Below, in pieces: positions 6,268 to 13,955 of a stretch of 22,380 bases of DNA. The stretch's first letter is position 1. Each line of letters starts with the position of its first letter. The translations under genes were made by a program, and so were the position numbers. Below the pieces are notes generated by a model. It was not told where the DNA came from. It made no database searches and saw only the letters and a list, made by a program, of their open reading frames with translations. Source of the DNA: a virus; the IMG/VR virus record IMGVR_UViG_3300020436_000104, positions 1-22,380 of that record; one strand, 5' to 3'.

Positions 6268-7848
6268 ATGGCTAAAAGTTTAGATGGTGTATTAACTAAA
6301 AAAGCAAACAAAAAAGAAACCTTTACCAATGAACAAGTAGAGGATCTTTTAAAGTGTATGGATCCTAAAAATGGATATGATTATTTTGCACGTAACTTTG
6401 CGTATATTCAGCATCCTGTAAAGGGAAAGCTACTATTTGAACCATACGAGTATCAAGATAGACTACTTAAAAGTTATCACGATCATAGATTTAACATTAA
6501 TATGTTACCAAGACAAACAGGAAAAACTACCTGTGCTGGTATATACTTGTTATGGTTTGCCATGTTTAATCCAGATCAAACAATATTAATTGCCGCACAC
6601 AAATATACTGGGGCACAAGAAATAATGCAACGTATAAGGTATGCATATGAACTTTGTGCAGATCATGTACGTGCAGGAGTTACAAACTACAACAAAGGTA
6701 GTATTGAGTTTGAAAACGGCTCGCGTATTGTAAGTGCTACAACAACTGGCAACACAGGACGTGGTATGAGTATTTCATTACTATACTGCGACGAGTTTGC
6801 ATTTGTACAACCTAATGTTGCTACAGATTTTTGGACATCAATATCTCCTACACTAGCAACAGGTGGTCGTGCTATTCTCACAAGCACACCTAACTCAGAT
6901 GAAGATACATTTGCCACTATATGGAAACAAGCAGAAGACAAATTTGATGCAAACGGTAATGAACAAGAAGTTGGCATCAATGGATTTCATAGTTTCCGTA
7001 GTTATTGGCAGGAACATCCAGATAGAGATGATGAGTGGAAAGAAGAAGAACTTGGACGTATAGGCGAAGAAAGATTTAGACGTGAATACGACTGTGAATT
7101 CCTAGTATTCGACGAAACACTTATAAGCTCATTAATACTTACAGAAATGGAAGGAGGCTCTCCATTAGTAAATATGGGTCAAACACGTTGGTATAAGAAA
7201 CCAACTGCTGAATTTACATACGCTGTTGCACTTGATCCTAGTATGGGCACAGGCGGAGACAATGCGGCTATACAGGTATTTGAATTACCTAGTTATGAAC
7301 AGGTGGCTGAATGGCAACATAATACTACAGCTATACCCGGACAAATTAGAGTACTGTCAGATATATGCAGTTACATAACGAAAGAAACAGGAAATGAAAA
7401 CGGTCTTTATTGGAGTGTTGAGAACAATGGTATAGGAGAAGCGGCCTTAATAGTAATTAACGATTTTGGTGAAGAAAATATACCAGGACTATTTGTAAGT
7501 GAACCAATGCGTAAAGGACATGTACGCAAGTTTCGTAAAGGGTTTAATACTACTCATGGTACAAAAATAACAGCTTGCAGTAGACTAAAAACTATGATTG
7601 AAAATGATAAAATGATTATACACAGTAAACCATTTATATCAGAATTAAAAAATTATGTTGCAACTGGATCTAGTTATCAGGCTAAATTAGGCCAAACAGA
7701 TGATTTGATAAGTGCCGCTTTGTTAGCAATTAGAATGATGGCTGTACTTAAAGATTGGGATCCTCGTATATATAATACCTTTTCACAAGCTGAAGAAATA
7801 CAAGATTATGAGCCTCCTATGCCTATCTTCATAAGCCAAAACTATTAA
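6268..7848 (+). CDS. 17: Terminase large subunit gp17 (packaging ATPase and headful nuclease)
   Basis: A 526-residue packaging motor protein. The ATPase domain shows Walker A RQTGKTT at 82-88, Walker B LLYCDE at 171-176 with the catalytic Glu at 176, and coupling motif TST at 206-208. The C-terminal RNase H-like nuclease shows D323 (ALDPSMG), E385 (SVENNG) and the D478/D479 pair (QTDDL), which fit the catalytic acidic triad of T4 gp17. It is shorter than T4 gp17 (610 residues), as in marine relatives, but has all key motifs. AAGGAA lies 5 nt before the ATG. It follows the sulfotransferase-like gene by 23 nt, rather than gp16 as in T4. Confidence 0.95.
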   Translation: MAKSLDGVLTKKANKKETFTNEQVEDLLKCMDPKNGYDYFARNFAYIQHPVKGKLLFEPYEYQDRLLKSYHDHRFNINMLPRQTGKTTCAGIYLLWFAMFNPDQTILIAAHKYTGAQEIMQRIRYAYELCADHVRAGVTNYNKGSIEFENGSRIVSATTTGNTGRGMSISLLYCDEFAFVQPNVATDFWTSISPTLATGGRAILTSTPNSDEDTFATIWKQAEDKFDANGNEQEVGINGFHSFRSYWQEHPDRDDEWKEEELGRIGEERFRREYDCEFLVFDETLISSLILTEMEGGSPLVNMGQTRWYKKPTAEFTYAVALDPSMGTGGDNAAIQVFELPSYEQVAEWQHNTTAIPGQIRVLSDICSYITKETGNENGLYWSVENNGIGEAALIVINDFGEENIPGLFVSEPMRKGHVRKFRKGFNTTHGTKITACSRLKTMIENDKMIIHSKPFISELKNYVATGSSYQAKLGQTDDLISAALLAIRMMAVLKDWDPRIYNTFSQAEEIQDYEPPMPIFISQNY

Positions 7849-7855
7849 GTGAGTT

Positions 7856-7863
7856 GATAAATA
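7856..7863 (+). promoter_or_regulatory. Late-promoter-like octamer GATAAATA directly before the start at 7868
   Basis: An exact GATAAATA located just after the gp17 stop and ending 4 nt before the ATG at 7868. No Shine-Dalgarno lies between them. With T4 late geometry the message would begin within one or two nt of the ATG. Confidence 0.55.
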
Positions 7864-7867
7864 CAGT

Positions 7868-10174
7868 ATGCAAGAATTAGATAAAATCGGTGAAGACCTC
7901 TTTAACAAGATACGTGGCAGATTCCCCCAAATAACAATAGGGAATGAAAATGGAGAAGTCATTAATGAGCCGTCACAGGCAAGATTTTTTGACTTTGAGT
8001 ATCAAGAAGGAGAAAACAAGCTAGGAAGTGTAAGTGTTAATATCAGCAAAGATGAAGGTATGACTGTTATATATTCTAAAGATTTTATTACACAAGAAGA
8101 TAAAATTACAAAAGATAATTGGTATAATTTTTTAAAAGAACTTAGATTATTTGCCAAAAAAAGAATGTTGGAATTTTCAATCAGAGATATTACAAAATCA
8201 AACTTAACTAAAAGAGATTATAGATTTTTATCTAATAATACCGGAGACAATACAATGGCAGAATCAAAACTATATGGTACTAGTAAAATAAGCTACCAAA
8301 ATATAGACAGTGCTAGGTTAGTTATAAAGCATACAGAAAGTGTGGATGCAGAACGCACAAATGCAAGAACTAGAAATGTAGGCACTATCTATATTGAAAG
8401 TTCAGAAGGCGAAAGATTTAAGTACCCATACAAGCATTTAAATGGTGCAAGAGCAATGGCTAGACATGTAGCAGAAGGCGGTAACGCATACGATGACTTC
8501 GGCAAACATATTGTAAGTCTTAGCGAAGAAATGGCAAAATTAAATAAATTTAAAAGATATATGAGTCGTTCAAGTGTAATGGCAGAAAGTTTAGCTGATT
8601 ATACTGATGCTGTTAATGACAGAATAGTAACAGTTAGAAAGACACTTAACAATCTACAAAAGAAAGCATTCTACACAGAAACATTTGAATCATTTACTCC
8701 GGCTGTGATTGAAGATGTTCCTAATGATATTGCTGAGAATTGGATTGAGCAACTAACAATTAAACAGTTTAATGAAGAGCTTAAAGACATATTCCCTTAC
8801 GTGTATAAGCTAGTAAGTGAAGTAACTAAAGCAAAAGAGATAGGACCTGATGATGTAGTAGCAGAAGATGGGTGTACACCGGCTCATAGAAAAGCAAACA
8901 AAAAGAAAAAAACAAAAGAAGAAGTAGAAATTGAAGATGCATTTGAAGGTTGGATGGGACAGTTTGGTGAAGATAGAGTTGACGAAGCACTTCCTCTTAT
9001 TGCATTAGTTGTTGCAGGTGCAAGAATGGCACTGCCAGCATTGACTAGAGCTGGAGCAAATATTGTTGTTAAAGGTGCAAAAGTAGCTGGTGCAGGTGCT
9101 AAAGGAGCAGCCGGTATAGCTGTCAAAAATCCAATGGCAACTGGTGTTGGAGTTGGTGGTGCATACTTAGGAAAGAAAGCAGGTGATGCTATCGATGCTG
9201 TAGGTGATATTGCGACTGACCTTAAAGGTGATGCAGATGCTCTTATAGCCCAAGCAAGTAATGGTATAAATGCAATTAAGGATCAAATTTCTGCAGCAAT
9301 AGGCAACAGTGGCTTTTTGAAAGTTGCTCAGTTTGCTAGCAAATATGCACTTCCTGCACTTGCTGTTGTTGCTATACTATACGGTGGCAAGAAAATAATT
9401 GACATGCTTAGAGGCAAAGGAAAAGAAGCAGAAAAACTACAAACAGCATCTATTGAGCAAATTGAAGAAGCAATTTTACATGAAGCATATATTAACAATG
9501 CAAAAGATGCAATTGAAGTTTTAGGACAGCTACGAGGCAAAGGTAAGCAGTTAGAACGAGGCCAACAAGAATACAAAGGTAACTTACCAAATGAATACGT
9601 AAACGATGTATGGGACGTATGGACTTGGATGGAAAGCAAACTTGGAGGCGGTCCAGAAGCAAATGATCCAAAACTAAAAGGAATTATGGATGAAGTATTT
9701 AGGCTTAGAGGCGAAGCTAAGAAAATGGAGCGTATATATAGACCAGACCTAGAACACTCAGACGAACATATGGGTGCAGGCGTATTTGCAAATCAAATTG
9801 TTAATGCTTTATATCCCCTAATGCAATATATAGATATGAATGAGAAAAAGTTTGAAGACGATACTATGGCAGTAAAAATTGACAAAGATGGTACTATGAG
9901 CAAAGCCGACGGCGCAAGCGAGAAGCAAAAGACTCCATTAGGCGAATTTATACTTAGTTACTTTGATAGGGAAACAGGCGAATTTCCTAAAGGCGAAACC
10001 GCAGTTCTTACAATGGTTGAGAAGGATTACGGTGAGCAGTTCATAGAACCTGCTAAGGCTTTTATTGAGCAAATTAATTCAACATACGAACAATTCCAAA
10101 TGCAGGCTCATCCGCAACAAATGGAAGTAGGAAATGAATTCGATAGAATGCGGGAATTAGCTGGCCTTAGATAA
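7868..10174 (+). CDS. Large probable internal or ejected virion protein (768 aa)
   Basis: I recognise this only as a type of large protein carried by marine T4-like phages; the function is not known to me. The N-terminal part (about 1-330) is mixed alpha/beta, then helical. Residues of about 372-440 are Ala/Gly/Val-rich with a hydrophobic start (ALPLIALVVAGARMALPAL) and repeated small residues. A second hydrophobic segment at about 493-507 (ALPALAVVAILYG) is followed by basic residues, as in a membrane-spanning segment. The remainder is charged and helical, and the chain ends in DRMRELAGLR. ILHE|A at about residue 537 fits the gp21 protease rule. Two membrane-active segments in a late virion gene suggest a protein packed in the head and ejected into the host envelope, but this is inference. 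It starts 4 nt after GATAAATA. Confidence 0.6.
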   Translation: MQELDKIGEDLFNKIRGRFPQITIGNENGEVINEPSQARFFDFEYQEGENKLGSVSVNISKDEGMTVIYSKDFITQEDKITKDNWYNFLKELRLFAKKRMLEFSIRDITKSNLTKRDYRFLSNNTGDNTMAESKLYGTSKISYQNIDSARLVIKHTESVDAERTNARTRNVGTIYIESSEGERFKYPYKHLNGARAMARHVAEGGNAYDDFGKHIVSLSEEMAKLNKFKRYMSRSSVMAESLADYTDAVNDRIVTVRKTLNNLQKKAFYTETFESFTPAVIEDVPNDIAENWIEQLTIKQFNEELKDIFPYVYKLVSEVTKAKEIGPDDVVAEDGCTPAHRKANKKKKTKEEVEIEDAFEGWMGQFGEDRVDEALPLIALVVAGARMALPALTRAGANIVVKGAKVAGAGAKGAAGIAVKNPMATGVGVGGAYLGKKAGDAIDAVGDIATDLKGDADALIAQASNGINAIKDQISAAIGNSGFLKVAQFASKYALPALAVVAILYGGKKIIDMLRGKGKEAEKLQTASIEQIEEAILHEAYINNAKDAIEVLGQLRGKGKQLERGQQEYKGNLPNEYVNDVWDVWTWMESKLGGGPEANDPKLKGIMDEVFRLRGEAKKMERIYRPDLEHSDEHMGAGVFANQIVNALYPLMQYIDMNEKKFEDDTMAVKIDKDGTMSKADGASEKQKTPLGEFILSYFDRETGEFPKGETAVLTMVEKDYGEQFIEPAKAFIEQINSTYEQFQMQAHPQQMEVGNEFDRMRELAGLR

Positions 10175-10175
10175 A

Positions 10176-10985
10176 TTGGATTGTCAAACAGATATATGTA
10201 GACTAGTGGATCAAGGGTATGATCTAACAGATCCTTATGTTATAAAAAGTTTATATAAAAGCAAATATAGTGCTAAAGAAATAGCTGCAACTATTAATCA
10301 ATGTTTTGATATAGACATTTTAATTGAAAATCAATTTGTTCAATCATTAATAGATTTACACAAAGATAGAAATTTAGAAAATCTTCCGGATGCAAACAAT
10401 TACTGGCATAAACTTAATATAGAATTAGACCAACCAATAATAGATATAAAAGATTATATATTAGATGATCCGTATAGACCTAACGAGCATGCATCATATA
10501 ATCCTGACACTGGCGGAGTTTGGACATTAAATTCTTATAAAGTGTTCAGCAAAAAATGGCTAGAATACCTAAAAAATGATTTAAAAATTTTTCCTGGACA
10601 TATACAACTATTTTATAAAAATAAAAATGCACAACACTCAGTAGCACATGTAGATGTAAGTATATTAGGTACATTACACGGCGGAGCAATTAATTGGACA
10701 TTAGATCCTGATGATGCTGAGATGGTTTGGTACGAAACACCGCCCTATGAACACAAAAATGAAATAAAAACAACGGCTCATAACCAAAGTAAAGAATGGC
10801 CTATTGCAGGACTAACAGAAGTTGATAGATGCAATATAGGTCAAGAAGCTACACTTGTGCGTACTGATGTTCCTCATACTGTAGATATCGGAAGTACTGA
10901 TAGGTGGGCAGTAAGTTTTAGAATTATATCTGCACAAAGTTGGCATACACATGTCACTGTACTAGAACAATATTTTCAAAAATAA
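10176..10985 (+). CDS. Second Fe(II)/2-oxoglutarate oxygenase-like protein (TTG start proposed)
   Basis: A protein of up to 269 residues with cupin-type oxygenase signatures: H158-x-D160 in SVAHVDVS, H234 in DVPHTVDIG, and R243 or R249 in the strand DRWAVSFRI, which fits an HxD...H...R arrangement. The N-terminal 80 or so residues are helical and belong to no domain I recognise. No ATG exists in the N-terminal region; the TTG at 10176, one nt after the preceding TAA, gives the longest product, and a GTG at 10206 is an alternative. No strong Shine-Dalgarno is visible, so reinitiation after the upstream gene is plausible. It is clearly different from the oxygenase-like gene at 4912. Substrate unknown. 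Confidence 0.55.
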   Translation: MDCQTDICRLVDQGYDLTDPYVIKSLYKSKYSAKEIAATINQCFDIDILIENQFVQSLIDLHKDRNLENLPDANNYWHKLNIELDQPIIDIKDYILDDPYRPNEHASYNPDTGGVWTLNSYKVFSKKWLEYLKNDLKIFPGHIQLFYKNKNAQHSVAHVDVSILGTLHGGAINWTLDPDDAEMVWYETPPYEHKNEIKTTAHNQSKEWPIAGLTEVDRCNIGQEATLVRTDVPHTVDIGSTDRWAVSFRIISAQSWHTHVTVLEQYFQK

Positions 10986-10998
10986 TTCAAAAAACTGC

Positions 10999-11027
10999 TT
11001 GACAGACTAAATATATTAGTGTATTAT
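10999..11027 (+). promoter_or_regulatory. Sigma70-type promoter upstream of gp32
   Basis: TTGACA (10999-11004) is a perfect -35 box, followed after 17 nt by TATTAT (11022-11027) as -10. The gp32 ATG is 68 nt further on. A late-like ACTAAATA (11006-11013) lies in the spacer, so the gene may also be read late. This marks the boundary between virion and replication genes. Confidence 0.75.
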
Positions 11028-11095
11028 ACATATTATGTATTGCACATTTAGGCAAATACAACATAGACAAGGCAAATTATAGGAGGCATTAGACT

Positions 11096-12079
11096 ATGGC
11101 TACATTAGCAGAAATCCGAGCAAAGCTCAAAGAACAAGAGTCACGCACAAGCGGCAACTCTAACAACACTGGCGATAACGCAATTTACCCATTTTGGAAT
11201 ATGAAAGAAGGCGGAAGTGCAACACTACGTTTCCTTCCTGATGGGAATACTGATAACACTTTTTTCTGGACAGAAAGATTGTTAATTAAACTTCCTTTTG
11301 CAGGGATAAAAGGTGAAACGGATTCACGTCCTGTACAAGTTCAAGTTCCATGTATGGAAATGTATGGGGACTCTTGTGAAATTTTAAGCGAGGTACGTGG
11401 TTGGTTTAAAGATCCATCTTTAGAAGATATGGGTCGTAAGTATTGGAAAAAGCGTTCATATATTTTCCAAGGATTTGTAACTGATAATCCATTGGGCGAT
11501 GATACTACGCCAGAAAATCCAATTCGTAGATTTATTATTGGTCCGCAAATTTTTCAAATTATTAAGGCGGCACTAATGGATCCAGATATGGAAGAACTGC
11601 CAACAGATTATACTGCTGGAGTAGATTTTAGACTAAACAAATCCTCAAAAGGTGGATATGCTGACTACAGTACCAGTAATTGGGCACGTAGAGAACGTCC
11701 ACTAGATGATTCTGAAATGTCAGCAATTAACAAACATGGATTGTTTAATTTGTCTGATTATCTTCCTAAGAAGCCAGATGACGTAGCTGTAAAAGTTATG
11801 AAAGAAATGTTTGAAGCTTCTGTTGACGGTGAAGCATATGACGCAGATAAATGGGGTCAATACTTCCGTCCAAGTGGAATGGCGGCAAGAACAGGTGATC
11901 CAACTAAAGCGGCATCACCTAATGCAACTGCAACAAGCCAAAGTGCGCCAGCACAAGAGGCAAAACCTGTAGCTGAACCGGCTACACCTGTAGCTGATAC
12001 TACTACTTCTTCAGCAGGAGAAAGTGAAGATAAAGCCGCAGATATTCTTGCAATGATTCGTTCAAGACAGTCAAGCTAA
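11096..12079 (+). CDS. 32: Single-stranded DNA-binding protein gp32
   Basis: A 327-residue T4 gp32-type protein that coats single-stranded DNA in replication, recombination and repair. The N-terminal region (about 1-30) is basic and polar, as expected for cooperative binding. The OB-fold core begins with YPFWNMKEGGSATLRFLPDG and has the basic patch KKRS at 118-121 and RRFIIGPQIFQII at 144-156. The region 205-310 includes a Pro/Ala/Thr linker, and the tail ends in an acidic stretch ESEDKAADIL, the expected protein-interaction end. Only two Cys (86 and 94) are present in the whole protein, so the Cys3His zinc site of T4 gp32 is not complete. AGGAGG at 11081-11086, 9 nt before the ATG, predicts strong translation, fitting the high copy number of gp32. 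Confidence 0.88.
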   Translation: MATLAEIRAKLKEQESRTSGNSNNTGDNAIYPFWNMKEGGSATLRFLPDGNTDNTFFWTERLLIKLPFAGIKGETDSRPVQVQVPCMEMYGDSCEILSEVRGWFKDPSLEDMGRKYWKKRSYIFQGFVTDNPLGDDTTPENPIRRFIIGPQIFQIIKAALMDPDMEELPTDYTAGVDFRLNKSSKGGYADYSTSNWARRERPLDDSEMSAINKHGLFNLSDYLPKKPDDVAVKVMKEMFEASVDGEAYDADKWGQYFRPSGMAARTGDPTKAASPNATATSQSAPAQEAKPVAEPATPVADTTTSSAGESEDKAADILAMIRSRQSS

Positions 12080-12081
12080 CA

Positions 12082-12105
12082 TAATGGGGGAGAAATCCCC
12101 CATTA
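12082..12105 (+). other. Hairpin between gp32 and uvsX
   Basis: A perfect 9-bp stem, TAATGGGGG (12082-12090) with CCCCCATTA (12097-12105), closes the loop AGAAAT. There is no T-run after it, so it is more likely a 3' stabiliser, processing point or partial attenuator than a full terminator. It lies between the abundant gp32 gene and the less abundant recombinase gene. Confidence 0.7.
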
Positions 12106-12126
12106 CATTTCTAATTAGGAGAAAAT

Positions 12127-13212
12127 ATGGCTAAATCATTTGATGTTAGTAAGTTCCGCAAGGACTTAACGAAAAGTATTACAGGTATGAGTGCAGGATT
12201 TAACGATCCTACTGATTGGATAAGCACTGGCTCATACGCACTCAATTATCTTATCTCAGGTGACTTTAACAAAGGTGTGCCTATGGGTAAGGTAACAGTT
12301 TTTGCAGGCGAATCAGGCGCAGGCAAATCATACTTTTGCAGTGGTAACATTGTAAAACATGCACAAGACCAAGGCATTTTTGTTGTGTTGATTGACAGTG
12401 AAAATGCACTAGATGAATCCTGGCTACAAGCATTAGACGTTGATACAAGTGAAGATAAACTTTTAAAACTTAATATGTCGATGATCGATGATGTAGCAAA
12501 GACTATTAGTACGTTCATGACAGACTATAAAGCTATGGACGAAGCAGATCGTCCTAAAGTATTGTTTGTTATTGATAGTTTAGGTATGTTATTAACACCT
12601 ACAGATGTTGATCAGTTTAACAAAGGTGATATGAAAGGCGACATGGGTCGTAAACCTAAAGCACTTACTGCTTTGGTACGTAACACTGTTAATATGATTG
12701 GTTCACATAATGTAGGACTAGTATGTACTAATCATACATATGCATCACAAGATATGTTTGACCCTGATGATAAAATATCAGGAGGACAAGGTTTTATCTA
12801 TGCATCATCTATTGTAGTTGCAATGAAAAAATTAAAACTTAAAGAAGATGAAGATGGTAATAAGACAAGTGATGTACATGGTATTCGTGCTGGTTGTAAA
12901 GTAATGAAAACTCGTTATGCAAAACCGTTTGAAGGTGTGCAAGTAAAGATACCATATGAAACTGGTATGAACCCTTACAGTGGATTGGTTGAGCTCTTTG
13001 AAAAGAAAGGTTTAATCGAGAAGCAAGGTAATAGGTTAAAATATACTACTAGCACAAACGAAGAAATACTCGAGTATCGTAAAAATTGGAATGGTCCACT
13101 TCTTGATCAAGTGATGTCGGATTTCGCACAAAAAGAAGCTAATTTGGTAAATACCTCTGAAGTAAACGAAGATTCTGATCACTTAATCGAGGAGACCGTT
13201 GTTAATGACTGA
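12127..13212 (+). CDS. uvsX: UvsX RecA-like recombinase
   Basis: A 361-residue strand-exchange protein that forms filaments on single-stranded DNA after displacing gp32. Visible motifs are Walker A GESGAGKS at 61-68, the segment LIDSENALDESWL at 88-100 (catalytic Glu region), and Walker B LFVIDS at 146-151. A DNA-binding loop region with GRKPKALTALVRN follows, and then CTNHTYASQD and the SGGQGFIYASS segment. T4 UvsX is about 390 residues. AGGAG (12117-12121) lies 5 nt before the ATG. It overlaps the next small gene, so the recombination genes are probably coupled. Confidence 0.93.
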   Translation: MAKSFDVSKFRKDLTKSITGMSAGFNDPTDWISTGSYALNYLISGDFNKGVPMGKVTVFAGESGAGKSYFCSGNIVKHAQDQGIFVVLIDSENALDESWLQALDVDTSEDKLLKLNMSMIDDVAKTISTFMTDYKAMDEADRPKVLFVIDSLGMLLTPTDVDQFNKGDMKGDMGRKPKALTALVRNTVNMIGSHNVGLVCTNHTYASQDMFDPDDKISGGQGFIYASSIVVAMKKLKLKEDEDGNKTSDVHGIRAGCKVMKTRYAKPFEGVQVKIPYETGMNPYSGLVELFEKKGLIEKQGNRLKYTTSTNEEILEYRKNWNGPLLDQVMSDFAQKEANLVNTSEVNEDSDHLIEETVVND

Positions 13213-13438
13213 AGAAGAGATAGTAGACATTTGGAATTTATTTAAAGAATATATTGACAAAAAGCAAATCGAGGTAGTAGCTGAAAAATATGTTGATCTT
13301 TTAGCAGACTACGGAGTATCTGATGAAACACTTGTATCTGCACTAGGCACTAGTACATCATTAGATGAAGCAATAAACTATTATCTTGACTCTGACGGAT
13401 TAGACGACGATGAGGATTTTGATGATGAGGATTACTAA
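13205..13438 (+). CDS. Small acidic protein coupled to uvsX (unknown function)
   Basis: A 77-residue protein from the ATG at 13205, which overlaps the uvsX stop by 8 nt and is 10 nt after GGAG (13191-13194); a TTG at 13199 would add two residues. Helices EEIVDIWNLFKEYIDKKQIEVVAEKYVDLLADYG precede a short TLVSALG segment, and the chain ends in a strongly acidic tail, DDDEDFDDEDY. I recall similar small genes directly after uvsX in marine T4-like phages, without a known role. The position and acidic tail suggest a partner of UvsX, gp32 or DNA, but this is inference. Confidence 0.7.
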   Translation: MTEEEIVDIWNLFKEYIDKKQIEVVAEKYVDLLADYGVSDETLVSALGTSTSLDEAINYYLDSDGLDDDEDFDDEDY

Positions 13439-13893
13439 TGGGATGGTACAGTGAAATATCGAGAGATGTTTCTAAGATTACAGATGCAGTAAATTACTTT
13501 GAAAACGAACTTCAACAAGCACGTCAAGAAGTAAAACTTAAAGGCAATGTAGAAAAGGCTGCTGCCGAAATGCCCGGTATAGTAGAACATCGATTCAATC
13601 AACTTCAAGAAATTGAAGCAATCCTTAATTACTTAAATATTGAGCTACGTAGATTGCGTAGCTCTTTGTTTAAAAAATATCTTGAAAATTATCAAAGATC
13701 GCTATCAAGCAGAGATGTTGAAAAATATGTAGACGGCGAGAGAGACGTAGTCGACTATGAAAAAATTATAAATGAGTTTGCTCTTATTAGAAATAAATGG
13801 TTAGGTCTTCTTAAAGGACTTGATCAAAAACAATGGCAAATTACAAATGTTGTTAAACTAAGAGTAGCTGGCATGGAAGATGCTAGTTTGTAA
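13438..13893 (+). CDS. Helical phage protein, possible UvsY-like recombination mediator
   Basis: A 151-residue, mostly helical, charged protein. Its ATG overlaps the stop of the preceding gene by one base (TAATG), so it belongs to the uvsX unit. The core has EHRFNQLQEIEAILNYL, a basic stretch LRRLRSSLFKKYLENYQR, the DVEKYVDGERDVVD segment, and a terminal VVKLRVAGMED. Size, helix content and the location after uvsX are compatible with UvsY, which loads UvsX on gp32-coated DNA. I cannot align it convincingly to T4 UvsY, however, and marine T4-like phages have another protein normally called UvsY. The call is therefore tentative; the gene itself is secure. Confidence 0.6.
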   Translation: MGWYSEISRDVSKITDAVNYFENELQQARQEVKLKGNVEKAAAEMPGIVEHRFNQLQEIEAILNYLNIELRRLRSSLFKKYLENYQRSLSSRDVEKYVDGERDVVDYEKIINEFALIRNKWLGLLKGLDQKQWQITNVVKLRVAGMEDASL

Positions 13894-13902
13894 CATTCGC
13901 AA

Positions 13903-13930
13903 TTGATGTGATATGACTCCTAATTATAAT
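13903..13930 (+). promoter_or_regulatory. Sigma70-like promoter ahead of the glycan cassette
   Basis: TTGATG (13903-13908) is separated by 16 nt from a perfect TATAAT (13925-13930). The first cassette gene follows 25 nt later behind an AAGGAG Shine-Dalgarno. This suggests that the cassette is transcribed by unmodified host polymerase. Confidence 0.6.
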
Positions 13931-13955
13931 AATTATATGTGCAAGGAGAATTTAA

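Noticed and set aside
9328-9639. Antisense ORF of 103 aa within the 768-aa gene
   Set aside because: Shadow of a long + strand coding region, with no promoter or Shine-Dalgarno on the minus strand.
13894-13955. Possible terminator between the uvsX unit and the glycan cassette
   Set aside because: Only weak AT pairing is visible and no stable stem with a T-run; the stretch is better explained as a promoter and Shine-Dalgarno region.
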